From Desulforhopalus sp. IMCC35007 (GTDB lineage Bacteria > Desulfobacterota > Desulfobulbia > Desulfobulbales > Desulfocapsaceae), in the NCBI RefSeq assembly GCF_005116575.1, contig NZ_SWCN01000006.1, positions 186,001 through 250,000 of the forward strand: 64,000 nucleotides of DNA, in the 5' to 3' direction. The translations under genes were made by a program, and so were the position numbers. The notes below the pieces were generated by a model. It did not search any database. It was given only the letters and a program-made list of their open reading frames with translations, and had not been told where the DNA came from. Shown here one piece after another: positions 1 to 8,593 of the stretch (the first letter of the stretch is position 1; each line of letters starts with the position of its first letter).

Positions 1-539
1 TGGTAGACGATGGTGTTCGGGAAGGTTCCACCGTCGAAAGTCTTGCCAAGGTTCGCTCAGCCTTTAAAATCGGAGGACCGGTAACAGCCGGTAACTCGTC
101 ACAGCTCACCGATGGGGCGGCTGTCGCCATGGTTGTCTCTGAAGAGTATTTAAAGAAGATAAAAAAAGATCCTTTTGCAAGGTTTATCGCGTTTACCGCC
201 AAGGGTGTGCCACCTGAGGTCATGGGAATCGGGCCTATTGCGGCCATCCCAGAGGCGCTTCGGCTTGCAGGCCTGACCCTTGATCAGATCGATCTGATAG
301 AACTCAATGAAGCTTTTGCCGCCCAGGCTCTCGCTGTCATCAAGACTCTTGGTCTAAACCCTGATATTATCAACGTCAACGGTGGAGCCATCGCACTTGG
401 TCATCCCCTGGGATGCACCGGTGCAAAACTGACCACAACGCTTCTCCATGAGATGGGACGCAGGAAGGCCAAATACGGTCTGGTTTCCATGTGTATTGGT
501 GGCGGTATGGGTGCTGCTGGCGTTTTTGAAAAATTCTAA
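1..539 (+). CDS. fadA: Acetyl-CoA acyltransferase (thiolase), C-terminal part
   Basis: This is the 3' part of a thiolase that cleaves 3-ketoacyl-CoA with CoA in the last step of beta-oxidation. The reading frame is open from base 3, so the gene starts before the window. Visible family motifs are VTAGNSSQ and DGAAV near the beginning, NEAFAAQ in the middle, [15 protein letters not shown] carrying the catalytic His, and [13 protein letters not shown] at the end carrying the second catalytic Cys. The nucleophilic Cys of the N-terminal half lies outside the window. An acyl-CoA dehydrogenase starts 19 bases after the stop, so both are probably in one fatty-acid oxidation operon. The family is certain; chain-length preference cannot be read. 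Confidence 0.95.
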   Translation, partial: VDDGVREGSTVESLAKVRSAFKIGGPVTAGNSSQLTDGAAVAMVVSEEYLKKIKKDPFARFIAFTAKGVPPEVMGIGPIAAIPEALRLAGLTLDQIDLIELNEAFAAQALAVIKTLGLNPDIINVNGGAIALGHPLGCTGAKLTTTLLHEMGRRKAKYGLVSMCIGGGMGAAGVFEKF

Positions 540-558
540 ATTCCCTGAGGTGATAATA

Positions 559-2337
559 ATGGCTGGAAAGTTACTAAAAGGCGGCGAATATCTGATTGCT
601 GAGACTCCATGTGAAGAGGTCTTTACTCCGGAAGATTTTACCGATGAACAACGACAGATTGGAGAGACAACCTCACAATTTGTTGAAAATGAAATTATTC
701 CTCATCTTGAAGAGATTGAAAACAAGAACTTCGATCTTGTTATTGAAGGCATGCAGAAGTGTGGTGAATTAGGGCTTTTGATGATGGATGCACCGGAGAA
801 ATTTGGTGGTCTGGAGCTGGACAAGGTCTCTTCCATGCTGGTGGCGGAGAAGATCTCCTATGCAGGACCATGGTCGGTCACCTACACGGCTCACACCGGT
901 ATTGGTATCCTGCCGCTTATCTACTTTGGTACCGATGCCCAGAAAGAACAGTATCTGGAAAAAGTCACCTCAGGTGAGTGGATAGCAGCCTATTGTCTGA
1001 CCGAGCCAGGCTCGGGCAGTGACGCCCTTGGAGCCCAGGCAACTGCCGTGCTTTCTGAAGATGGCAGTCACTATATTCTCAACGGCACCAAGCAGTTTAT
1101 CACCAACGGTGGTTTTGCCCAGCTCTACACTATTTTTGCAAAGATCGACAAACAGCATTTCACCGCCTTTCTGGTAGAGAGAACCTTTGAGGGTCTCGTG
1201 GTCGGCCCTGAAGAGAAAAAGATGGGTATCAAAGGGTCGTCTACCACCCAGATTATTTTGGACAACTGTAAGGTACCGGTCGAAAATCTTCTTGGTGAAA
1301 AGGGAAAAGGCCATAAAATTGCCTTCAACGTTCTTAACATTGGTCGCTTTAAGCTGGGTGCCGGTGTCACAGGTGCTGCAAAGATGGCGATGGTCGATGG
1401 TATTAAATACGCCAATGAGCGAAAACAGTTTAATACACCAATTGCCAAATTTGGTGCAATTTCAGAAAAGATTGCCGATCTTATGGCCCAGATTTATGCC
1501 TCTGAATCACTGGTGTACAGATTTGCCGGAATGCTTGATGACAAGCTTGCGACGATTGATAAAGGTATCGACAACTACTATGAAGAGTATTTGAAAGGTA
1601 TCGAAGAGTTTGCTCCCGAGTGCGGTATTGCCAAAGTTTTCTGCAGTGAAGTGCTTGCCAAAACGGTGGATGAAGTTGTGCAGATCCACGGTGGATATGG
1701 TTTCCTCAGCGAATATCCTGTTGAAGGCTATTACCGCAATGAAAGGATAAACCGTATCTGGGAAGGAACAAATGAGATTAACAGACTGCTTATTCCAGGG
1801 ATGATTCTCAGAAAAGCGATGAAAGGTGAGATGCCGCTGCAGGCGGAAGCCATGAAGGCGTTTGAGGCGTTAATGACGCCAAGTTTTGAAGAACTTGACG
1901 AATCCATCCTGTTTGTTAAAGAAAAAGATCTTATTAAAAATCTCAAGACCCTCTTCCTGATTCTGGCGGGTGCAGGTGTCCAGAAGTTTATGGATAAGAT
2001 TGCAAATGAGCAGGAGATCCTGATGGCGGCAGCAGATCTCGCTATTCAGATATTTGCTCTGGAAAGTGCGGTTCTCCGCGCAGAGAAGAACTTTGGTAAG
2101 GCAAGTGAGCGCAAACAGGAACTCCTTGGCGCTGTCGTTAAAATCTTTGCCTTTGAGGCCGCTGAGACTGCTGCCAAAGCGTCTCGAAAAGGTGCTTTCT
2201 ATATCGAGGAAGGTGATACGCTTACCATGATTCTGTCAGGGGTGAGACGTTTCACAAAATACGATGCCTCAGGGCTTCTGGCCGCCAAGCGCACTCTGGC
2301 TGTTGCGGCATTTGAAGAGGAAAATTATCTTTTCTGA
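559..2337 (+). CDS. Acyl-CoA dehydrogenase, long form with C-terminal extension
   Basis: A flavin acyl-CoA dehydrogenase of 592 residues, probably forming trans-2-enoyl-CoA and passing electrons to ETF. The core shows AYCLTEPGSGSDA (FAD/substrate region), KQFITNGG, ERKQFNTPIAKFG and the end-of-core segment RIWEGTNEINR, whose Glu is the expected catalytic base. A further roughly 170-residue helical extension makes it longer than the usual 380-residue family and like VLCAD/ACAD9-type enzymes. The start chosen is the ATG at 559 because a GAGG ribosome site lies just upstream; a longer frame back to 448 would overlap the thiolase. It sits between thiolase and an MBL hydrolase gene in the same operon. 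Confidence 0.93.
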   Translation: MAGKLLKGGEYLIAETPCEEVFTPEDFTDEQRQIGETTSQFVENEIIPHLEEIENKNFDLVIEGMQKCGELGLLMMDAPEKFGGLELDKVSSMLVAEKISYAGPWSVTYTAHTGIGILPLIYFGTDAQKEQYLEKVTSGEWIAAYCLTEPGSGSDALGAQATAVLSEDGSHYILNGTKQFITNGGFAQLYTIFAKIDKQHFTAFLVERTFEGLVVGPEEKKMGIKGSSTTQIILDNCKVPVENLLGEKGKGHKIAFNVLNIGRFKLGAGVTGAAKMAMVDGIKYANERKQFNTPIAKFGAISEKIADLMAQIYASESLVYRFAGMLDDKLATIDKGIDNYYEEYLKGIEEFAPECGIAKVFCSEVLAKTVDEVVQIHGGYGFLSEYPVEGYYRNERINRIWEGTNEINRLLIPGMILRKAMKGEMPLQAEAMKAFEALMTPSFEELDESILFVKEKDLIKNLKTLFLILAGAGVQKFMDKIANEQEILMAAADLAIQIFALESAVLRAEKNFGKASERKQELLGAVVKIFAFEAAETAAKASRKGAFYIEEGDTLTMILSGVRRFTKYDASGLLAAKRTLAVAAFEEENYLF

Positions 2338-2374
2338 TTCTGGGGCGCGGTGATTTTCTCTACAACGGATCAGT

Positions 2375-3322
2375 ATGGTTGATTTTACGCAACACACTAT
2401 TAACACCCCCTATGTGGTTGGCCCGGTTCACTGCTATACGGCAACAATCAATGGAGAACTTGTACTCTTTGATACCGGGCCTCCCACGAAGGAAGGTTCT
2501 TCTTATCTTCAAGAACATATTGATCTGGATAGATTGCGGCATATTATCGTTACCCACTGCCACATAGACCACTATGGTCAGGCGCTGTGGCTGGAAAAAC
2601 GGTGTGATGCCACAATCTATCTCCCGTATAGAGATGCCTGTAAGGCTCACCAGCACACGAGGCGAATGGGGGAAATGTCGCTGATCTTGTCAGAGATGGG
2701 CTTTGATGCAGCCTATCTTGAGGAGCTCGGAAAAGTATTTGCCAGTGGGGCGATTCTGCCGCCTTTTCCTGACAACTACAGCATAGCTGAGACCGATATC
2801 CCGGATCATTTAGGGATTGGTGTTCTTGCCTGTCCAGGACATTCTCAAAGTGACCTGGTCTATACCGTGGATGATTACGTTATAAGTGGTGACACCCTCT
2901 TAAAAGGCATCTTTCAGTCGCCTCTTCTCGATGTGGATCTGGAAACGGGAGAGCGTTTTCATAACTATTCCGCTTACTGTGACACAATTGTTAAGCTATC
3001 TGCTCTGGAGGGAAAAAAGGTACTGCCGGGACACCGTCATAACATTATCAGCATTCAGAACACTCTGGAGTTTTATCTCTCAAAACTACTTGTAAGGGTG
3101 CAACAGCTCCATCAGTATCTTGGGGAAGATAATCTGATGCACCTTATTGATAAACTGCTGGGCGGCAGGATGCAGGATGTCTTTCATATCTACCTCAAAG
3201 CGTCGGAAATTGTTTTTATGATGGATTTTCTCAAAGACCCGGAACGATTGCGGGCAGCCCTTGAAATTTCTGGCTTATGGCCTGAGGTTCAGGCCTTGTA
3301 CAAGGCCGCCGTGTTGGAATGA
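2375..3322 (+). CDS. MBL-fold metallo-hydrolase
   Basis: A 315-residue metallo-beta-lactamase-fold hydrolase. The dinuclear metal motif is HCHIDH near residue 62, with later ligands in CPGHSQSD, SGDTLL and LPGHRH. Its C-terminal 80 residues are helical, as in the group that resembles lactamase B2-type and acyl-CoA-operon hydrolases. It lies 37 bases after an acyl-CoA dehydrogenase and 59 bases before a second dehydrogenase-like gene, so it probably acts in CoA-thioester metabolism, perhaps as a thioesterase. That role is inferred from position only. No cysteine-rich or flavodoxin domain is present, so it is not a flavodiiron protein. Confidence 0.85.
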   Translation: MVDFTQHTINTPYVVGPVHCYTATINGELVLFDTGPPTKEGSSYLQEHIDLDRLRHIIVTHCHIDHYGQALWLEKRCDATIYLPYRDACKAHQHTRRMGEMSLILSEMGFDAAYLEELGKVFASGAILPPFPDNYSIAETDIPDHLGIGVLACPGHSQSDLVYTVDDYVISGDTLLKGIFQSPLLDVDLETGERFHNYSAYCDTIVKLSALEGKKVLPGHRHNIISIQNTLEFYLSKLLVRVQQLHQYLGEDNLMHLIDKLLGGRMQDVFHIYLKASEIVFMMDFLKDPERLRAALEISGLWPEVQALYKAAVLE

Positions 3323-3381
3323 GAGTATCCGTGGTGCAGACAGCCCAGAGGTGACACTTCACCGAGAAAACAGGAGAAAAT

Positions 3382-5082
3382 GTGGAACTATTCAATCCTC
3401 AGAAATATAAGCGTTTTCATGCCGATCCCAAGTCAGAAGAGCTGGCCTTAAAAACCATTGCGTTTTTTGAGACAAAAGGCCTTAAAAAAATCAAAGAAGA
3501 CGATCAGGCCGCCGTCTGGTATGAAGATTTTCTGGAATTTATAGAGAAAGAACAGATCTTTGCCCATTTTCTGACTCCTGCCAGCTACAGTAAGCTCGGG
3601 GGGCGCTGGGATATGTATCGGATCAGTGAATTCAACGAGATTCTCGCCTTTTATGGTCTCTGTTACTGGTACGCCTGGCAGGTGACTATTCTAGGCCTTG
3701 GCCCCATCTGGATGGGGGAAAATGAAGAGGTCAAACAGAAGACCGCAAGATTGCTTGAAGAAGGCGGCGTGTTTGCTTTTGGCCTCTCAGAGCAGACCCA
3801 TGGGGCTGATCTCTATTCTTCGGAAATGAAGCTTGTTCCAGATGGTAAGGGCACCTATCTGGCCAAAGGATCCAAATATTATATTGGTAATGGTAACTGT
3901 GCAGGCCTGGTCTCCACCTTTGGCAAACTGGAGCCCACCGGTGATTATGTGTTTTTTGTAGTGGATCCCAAGCACGATTGCTATGAATGCGTGAAAAAAA
4001 TAGCGACCTCAGGTGTCCGGCAGGCGTATGTTGCCGAATACAGACTTGACGACTATCCCATCACAGAAAAAGATATTCTTTCGCTGGGCGAGCTTGCCTG
4101 GAATTCATCTCTCAACACCATAAATATAGGTAAGTTTGAGCTGGGCTGCGCTTCTGTGGGGATTGCCACCCACTGTTTTTACGAGGCGCTCAATCATGCA
4201 GCAGGTCGAAATCTCTATGGACGCTGGGTGACCGACTTTCCCCATGTGAAAAAACTGTTTTGTGAAAGCTATGCAAGGCTGATTGCAGCAAAGCTGGTGG
4301 CCTTCAGAGCGGCAGATTATATGCGGGCTGCCTCAGACGATGACAGGCGCTATCTGCTTTTTAATCCTGTGGTAAAAATGAAAGTGACCGGCCAGGGAGA
4401 GCGGGTGGTGCATCTGCTCCATGAAATTATCGCCGCCAAAGGATATGAACAGGATACTTATTTTGAAATGGCCCTGCGCGATGTGGGGATGCTGCCAAAG
4501 CTTGAGGGCACAGAGCATGTGAACATGGCCCTTATCATTAAGTTCGTAAAAAACTATTTTTTTGCTCCTCTTTCCTATCCAGCCGTGCCCCAAATGAAAG
4601 AGGCTGGAGATGACGAGTATCTTTTCAGACAGAAAACAGGAAAACTGGCGACAGTTTCTTTTCCTGACTACGCAATAGCCTATGAAGGGTTAACGGGCCC
4701 CAATGTACTTCTGTTCTTTGAACAGGTTAAACTGTTCAGAGAGTTACTGGTTGCGGCCCCACCGACCGTTGAGCAGGCGAAAAATATCGACTATATGCTT
4801 GGGGCAGGAGAGTTGTTCACCCTTGTGGTCTATGCCCAGCTCATCCTTGAAAATGCAAGGATCTATAACACGGATAGCGATGTGATCGAACAGGTTTTCA
4901 GCTTTCTTATCAAAGACTATAGTCGTTTCGCCCTACAGATGATTTTGAGCTATGAAAATTCTCCGGAGCAGGAAAAAACTTTCAACCGGATGATTAAAAA
5001 ACCTGTTAATGATATTGAAGGTTTTGAACGTGTCTGGGAGCGTGTGTACGCTCATAGAGATCAATACATCATGAATATGTAG
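3382..5082 (+). CDS. Acyl-CoA dehydrogenase-like flavoprotein
   Basis: A 566-residue protein with acyl-CoA dehydrogenase architecture. FGLSEQTHGADLYS corresponds to the FAD/substrate loop, GSKYYIGNGN to the following strand, and KLEGTEHVNMALI carries a Glu at the position of the catalytic base. The N-terminal 60 residues and C-terminal 150 residues are unusual for the family. The start is a GTG at 3382 preceded by AGGAG at a spacing of 5; an overlapping ATG at 3380 is in another frame. It directly precedes a ferredoxin-type gene, suggesting a dehydrogenase with a dedicated Fe-S partner. The substrate is unknown, and sequence divergence leaves a non-acyl-CoA substrate possible. Confidence 0.85.
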   Translation: MELFNPQKYKRFHADPKSEELALKTIAFFETKGLKKIKEDDQAAVWYEDFLEFIEKEQIFAHFLTPASYSKLGGRWDMYRISEFNEILAFYGLCYWYAWQVTILGLGPIWMGENEEVKQKTARLLEEGGVFAFGLSEQTHGADLYSSEMKLVPDGKGTYLAKGSKYYIGNGNCAGLVSTFGKLEPTGDYVFFVVDPKHDCYECVKKIATSGVRQAYVAEYRLDDYPITEKDILSLGELAWNSSLNTINIGKFELGCASVGIATHCFYEALNHAAGRNLYGRWVTDFPHVKKLFCESYARLIAAKLVAFRAADYMRAASDDDRRYLLFNPVVKMKVTGQGERVVHLLHEIIAAKGYEQDTYFEMALRDVGMLPKLEGTEHVNMALIIKFVKNYFFAPLSYPAVPQMKEAGDDEYLFRQKTGKLATVSFPDYAIAYEGLTGPNVLLFFEQVKLFRELLVAAPPTVEQAKNIDYMLGAGELFTLVVYAQLILENARIYNTDSDVIEQVFSFLIKDYSRFALQMILSYENSPEQEKTFNRMIKKPVNDIEGFERVWERVYAHRDQYIMNM

Positions 5083-5097
5083 AGAAAAGGAGTTGTG

Positions 5098-6276
5098 ATG
5101 GGTCACCATCTTGATGGAAAAAGCAGCATTGTACCGCTTATTGATCGTCTGAATAAATATCCCATCGGCTTGCCGGATAGTGACAAGTTGCGGAGGATCC
5201 TGGCAATTATTTTTAGTGAAGATGAGGCCTTTATTGCTTCGCGCTTTCCACTCACAGAGGCGACTCTGAAGGAACTTGTGCGCTCGACAGGCTGGGAGAG
5301 TGGCAAGCTTGAGCCAGCCCTTGATAAAATGGCAGAAAAAGGTCTTGTCTTTGAGTCAAAATATGGAGGTAAAACTTACTATCTTCTGATGCCGGGTCTG
5401 ATCGGATTTTTTGAGTTTACCTTTATGAAGCAGCGTCAGGATCTGCCTGTGGCGGAGCTTGCCCAGCTCATGGAGGAATATCTTTTTGGCGACCCTGAGC
5501 AGAAAATGGGCAGGGAATTCTTTGCCTCAAAAACACCTCTGACGAGAACTCTTGCCTATGAGGAGCACATTCCGGTTTCCTCACAGGTTGCAACCTATGA
5601 AAGTGCCCGGGAGATTATTAAAAATGCTGGCTATGGCGCCATTGGCATGTGCTACTGTCGGCATAAAAAAGAGCACTTAGGCAAAAGTTGTGACAAAAAT
5701 GCCCCCACCAAAGAAATCTGTATCTCTCTGGGTACTGCTGCAAAATTTATGGTTCGCCGCGGCTTTGCCGAAAAACGGAGCACAGATGAGCTGTTGAAGA
5801 TACTCGAAGGTGCGCGGGATCTCAATCTCACCCACATAACGGACAATATCCGCTACAAACCTTCTTTTATCTGTAACTGCTGCTCCTGTTGCTGTGAGTT
5901 GCTTGGTGGCGTGCAGCAGGGTTTTCCCATGGGGGTGGCAAAAACCAACTACACCCTGGCAATCGATGAAGAAACCTGTGTCGGCTGCGGGCTCTGTAAA
6001 AAAGCCTGTAACGTTACAGCGCTCGAACTTACCCCTGTTCTGGGGAAGAAGGTGAAAAAACAGATGCGGGTGATGGCGGATAATTGTCTGGGCTGTGGTG
6101 CCTGTATCAGTGCCTGTCCTACCCATTCCCTGTCACTGGTGCCCGCCGTTCGTCCTGAGGTCCCTGAAAAGAAAAAGGATCTTATGAAACAGATCCTCAA
6201 AGAAAAGAAACGGCTGACGCCTTTTATTGTTCAGACAATTAAAACGAAAATCACGCGGAAATTCGGCTTGGGGTAG
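5098..6276 (+). CDS. Winged-helix-like/4Fe-4S ferredoxin-domain protein
   Basis: A 392-residue iron-sulfur protein. The N-terminal about 110 residues look like a winged-helix domain (PLTEATLKELVRSTGW, then LEPALDKMAEKGLVFE). The middle holds Cys-rich segments (MCYCRHKK, then CNCCSCCCELLGG near residue 260), and the C-terminus carries two 4Fe-4S motifs, CVGCGLCKKAC and CLGCGACISACP. It follows the dehydrogenase-like gene by 15 bases. The start is the ATG at 5098, with AAAGGAG five bases away; the GTG at 5095 is too close to that site. Proteins of this layout occur in sulfate reducers beside acyl-CoA dehydrogenases (from memory). An electron acceptor role is inferred; the helix-turn-helix-like part may be structural rather than DNA-binding. 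Confidence 0.8.
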   Translation: MGHHLDGKSSIVPLIDRLNKYPIGLPDSDKLRRILAIIFSEDEAFIASRFPLTEATLKELVRSTGWESGKLEPALDKMAEKGLVFESKYGGKTYYLLMPGLIGFFEFTFMKQRQDLPVAELAQLMEEYLFGDPEQKMGREFFASKTPLTRTLAYEEHIPVSSQVATYESAREIIKNAGYGAIGMCYCRHKKEHLGKSCDKNAPTKEICISLGTAAKFMVRRGFAEKRSTDELLKILEGARDLNLTHITDNIRYKPSFICNCCSCCCELLGGVQQGFPMGVAKTNYTLAIDEETCVGCGLCKKACNVTALELTPVLGKKVKKQMRVMADNCLGCGACISACPTHSLSLVPAVRPEVPEKKKDLMKQILKEKKRLTPFIVQTIKTKITRKFGLG

Positions 6277-6302
6277 GTGAAACTGGGGTTACCTGCCTGT
6301 GT

Positions 6303-6335
6303 AGCAGTCCGGACTACGCGACGGTCCGGGCTGCT
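6303..6335 (+). terminator. Hairpin between convergent genes, probable terminator
   Basis: Arms at 6303-6314 and 6324-6335 pair over 12 bases with one G-U, leaving a 9-base loop. Only a short T stretch follows (CTCTTTG), so it is a weak intrinsic terminator by sequence. Its position between the end of the plus-strand operon and the end of the minus-strand TiaS-like gene supports a termination or mRNA-end role. Confidence 0.6.
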
Positions 6336-6376
6336 GCTCTTTGACTGAAGCTGTAACAGTAAGGATAGGGGGCAGG

Positions 6377-7129
6377 TTAGAAAATCTTCACTTGCTTGCG
6401 GCCGAGGGTTGCCCAGAGAGGACTGCCGTTGTTTGCTGTCAAATCCCGGCAGACGGGAACCACCTGCATATGATTGTGCAGGATGGTTTTGATCTTGTCA
6501 TCTGTAATTCGAATGGGGCTATTTGCATCGAGCGGTTGGAAGAGTTCATCGACAACAGCGGTTACACAAGGATGGGTACACAGTTTTTCCGGAGTTGTGA
6601 TCTGACCTACTTCTCCCATGTTGAACCATCCCCGGAATCTGCCGTCGCTGCCCTGCAGACGCAGACCAATCCCTGCCAGAGCACCCACTACCCCATCTCC
6701 GGTACCGCCATGTTCAGACAGATGAACATTGGTTTTGTTGGCCAATTGATAGGCCTTATCTTTGTTTAAAATAGTAGTTTTTGCCTGTTCACCAAAATAT
6801 ATGAGTGCCTCTCTGTTGAGTTGCTCACTTTCCCTTGCAACGCAGAGACCCGGATCTGAACCGGGAGCTGAGTGCTGCTTGAGGTAGGTTGAGGTAAAAT
6901 CGATAATATTATTGTAGGCAGAGTCGTTTATAAAAGCCGTAAAACACATTGAGCTGTTGTGGGAGGTGTAGGGGATGTCATCATGGTAAAAGAGCTGGTG
7001 CCGGGTAATATTGGAACAACTCAAAGCAAGGCCTTCTACAATGAGTGATTCGGTGAGGTTTTCCGCAAGCTGCCCCGACCCGATACTCTCAAGGTTGTCT
7101 GTATCATCAATACTGAGGTAAATCTGCAT
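6377..7129 (-). CDS. TiaS-like protein (IDDTDN family)
   Basis: A 250-residue protein resembling the N-terminal catalytic region of archaeal TiaS, the enzyme that agmatinylates C34 of tRNA-Ile2. The opening YLSIDDTDNLESIGSGQL matches the acidic SIDDTD hallmark, followed by an NITRHQLFYHDDIPYTSHNSS stretch at the position of the RLNPNIPWKTRGN region, then SDPGLCVA and a Gly-rich STGGTGDGVVGA-like segment (HGGTGDGVVGALAG). It lacks the C-terminal OB-fold and zinc-ribbon parts, so at 250 residues it is about half the archaeal enzyme. Bacteria normally modify this tRNA with lysidine (TilS), so a different substrate is likely. It is monocistronic and divergent from the molybdenum-storage-like genes. 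Function uncertain. Confidence 0.65.
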   Translation of the reverse strand: MQIYLSIDDTDNLESIGSGQLAENLTESLIVEGLALSCSNITRHQLFYHDDIPYTSHNSSMCFTAFINDSAYNNIIDFTSTYLKQHSAPGSDPGLCVARESEQLNREALIYFGEQAKTTILNKDKAYQLANKTNVHLSEHGGTGDGVVGALAGIGLRLQGSDGRFRGWFNMGEVGQITTPEKLCTHPCVTAVVDELFQPLDANSPIRITDDKIKTILHNHMQVVPVCRDLTANNGSPLWATLGRKQVKIF

Positions 7130-7243
7130 ATTGTCTCCAAAGTCATGGTGCCTCGCCCTGCAGGCCTTTTAAAAAGTGAAAAAACACTAAACCTTTCGTT
7201 TTGTAAGCTGTCAATAATTCCATGTTGAAAGTTTGTCTTTTGC

Positions 7244-7273
7244 ACCTTAAATAACCTTAAATAACTTAAAATA
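7244..7273. repeat. Three tandem 10-bp repeats upstream of the Mo-storage-like operon
   Basis: ACCTTAAATA at 7244-7253 and 7254-7263 are identical, ACTTAAAATA at 7264-7273 is a near copy, and ACTTTC follows. The 10-bp period places each unit on one face of the helix. The repeats lie in the divergent intergenic region (7130-7397), 125-150 bases before the plus-strand start. They could be regulator half-sites or an A/T-rich UP-like element. No convincing molybdate or cofactor riboswitch was found here. Confidence 0.5.
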
Positions 7274-7397
7274 ACTTTCATCCTGCACTTGCCAACTGGT
7301 TTCACAGCACATACGATATATACAGTCGGGAAGCCGACGAAACGAAACGACACAAGGCATTGCCCTTATGCACTATTTTAAATTTGGAGAAAATATA

Positions 7398-7607
7398 ATG
7401 GCAGGAAAAATATTTTACCGTGAACGATCAAAGGCTAAAGAAGGCTCACGTAGTCCCCGTTACCGTATCATTGCAGTAAGCGGTATAGATCTTAAAGTAT
7501 ACGCCGATCACTTAAGGAAAAAAGAAATCGAGCAAATTGCTAAAGAGACCAAGTCGGACCTGATTCTTTTAAAGCGTGATCCAAAATCAGAATCAGAAAA
7601 AAAATAG
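7398..7607 (+). CDS. Small basic protein preceding Mo-storage-like protein
   Basis: A 69-residue, lysine- and arginine-rich soluble protein that I cannot assign to a family. It begins MAGKIFYRERSKAKEG, has a predicted helix-strand-helix middle containing YADHLRKKEIEQIA, and ends in a charged tail. The ATG at 7398 is chosen because GGAG lies 8 bases upstream; an in-frame ATG at 7368 has no such site. The next gene begins 37 bases after its stop, so the two are almost certainly co-transcribed, and this protein may be a partner or chaperone of the molybdenum-storage-like protein. That role is inferred from position only. Confidence 0.75.
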   Translation: MAGKIFYRERSKAKEGSRSPRYRIIAVSGIDLKVYADHLRKKEIEQIAKETKSDLILLKRDPKSESEKK

Positions 7608-7644
7608 CCATAATTGGAACTTTGCATAGTGGGAGAAATATAAT

Positions 7645-8475
7645 ATGGCATTGGTGCGAGAAAAAGATGGTAAAAGACTTCACGTCAAAAGTAACCTGAT
7701 GGGTGAGAGCCTGGTGAGTAAAGAATTTATCGACCAGCTCGACATTGCCCCTCAGGAGAGACTCTACCCCGATGTAAAACTGATGAAGATTGGTGGGCAG
7801 TCTATCTGTGACCGAGGCGCAAAAGCTCTTCCTCAGGTATTAAAAGAGATCGTTCGTAACCGTGCAGATCACAAGATGGTACTCACCACAGGTGGCGGTA
7901 CCCGGAGTAGACATATCTACACCATCGGGCTTGAAATGGGTATGCCAACAGGGGTTATCGCAAAATTCGGCAGTATGGTTTCTGAGCAGAATGCCTTGAT
8001 GATTGCAACCTTGCTTTCTCCCTGGGGCGGGGTGCAGATCAGCCATTCCGATATAGTCAAGTTACCCACCTATTTTGCCGAAAATATTATCCCGGTCATG
8101 CATGGTATGCCACCTTATGACTATTTTGCCATTAAGCCAAAGGTGGGGCGCATTCCGATTCATCGAACTGATGTTGGACTTGTGATCCTCGCTGATCTTG
8201 TCGGTTCAAAGACCGTGCTTTTTATAAAAGATGAGAACGGTCTGTACACCGAAGATCCAAAGAAAAACCCGGATGCAGCTTTTATAGCCGAAATCGGGGC
8301 ACAGGATCTGCTTGATAACGGCCAGGATGATCTGGTCATTGAGCGTCCCTGTCTGGAGATCATTCAAAACAGTGAAGTACTGGATAAGGTACAGATTGTT
8401 AATGGCCTGGTTCCTGGGAATATTACCAGAGCACTCAATGGTGAACATGTGGGGACGTTTATCTATAAGCAGTAA
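7645..8475 (+). CDS. Molybdenum storage protein-like amino-acid-kinase-fold protein
   Basis: A 276-residue protein of the amino acid kinase fold (UMP kinase-like), closest to MosA/MosB subunits of the molybdenum storage protein, which binds polyoxomolybdate clusters using ATP. Features seen are VKLMKIGGQSICDRG near residue 45 (nucleotide-binding Gly loop), TTGGGTRSRH near residue 88, and LFIKDENGLYTEDP near residue 195, typical of UMP kinase-like nucleotide sites. A single subunit gene is present instead of the mosA-mosB pair. It follows the small basic protein and ends at a strong bidirectional terminator. It could store molybdate or tungstate for formate dehydrogenases or similar enzymes; the metal is inferred. 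Confidence 0.8.
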   Translation: MALVREKDGKRLHVKSNLMGESLVSKEFIDQLDIAPQERLYPDVKLMKIGGQSICDRGAKALPQVLKEIVRNRADHKMVLTTGGGTRSRHIYTIGLEMGMPTGVIAKFGSMVSEQNALMIATLLSPWGGVQISHSDIVKLPTYFAENIIPVMHGMPPYDYFAIKPKVGRIPIHRTDVGLVILADLVGSKTVLFIKDENGLYTEDPKKNPDAAFIAEIGAQDLLDNGQDDLVIERPCLEIIQNSEVLDKVQIVNGLVPGNITRALNGEHVGTFIYKQ

Positions 8476-8523
8476 ACCATTATTAAAATTATTAGCTGTG
8501 TCATCTGCTGGCAGGCTGATCAT

Positions 8524-8568
8524 AAAAAAAGAGAGCCCCTATCGTACGATAGGGGCTCTCTTTTTTTT
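8524..8568. terminator. Bidirectional intrinsic terminator
   Basis: A perfect 15-bp self-complementary arm pair spans 8531-8560 (GAGAGCCCCTATCGT and its complement). It is flanked by seven A on the left (8524-8530) and eight T on the right (8561-8568), so it can end transcription from both convergent genes: the Mo-storage-like gene on the plus strand and merR on the minus strand. Confidence 0.95.
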
Positions 8569-8593
8569 GCAGAAATCAATATTTTCTATGGGG

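Noticed and set aside
448-558. N-terminal extension of the acyl-CoA dehydrogenase into the thiolase gene
   Set aside because: It overlaps the thiolase 3' end and has no ribosome site; the ATG at 559 has GAGG upstream.
2375-3322. MBL protein as a flavodiiron protein
   Set aside because: It lacks the flavodoxin domain and the Glu-containing diiron pattern seen in the protein at 36173.
6341-6769. 142-codon plus-strand open frame
   Set aside because: It is the antisense of the TiaS-like gene, whose motifs lie on the minus strand.
7130-7397. Possible molybdate or molybdenum-cofactor riboswitch before the Mo-storage-like operon
   Set aside because: No conserved stem arrangement could be traced; only the 10-bp repeats and an A/T-rich stretch (ATACGATATATAC) were seen.
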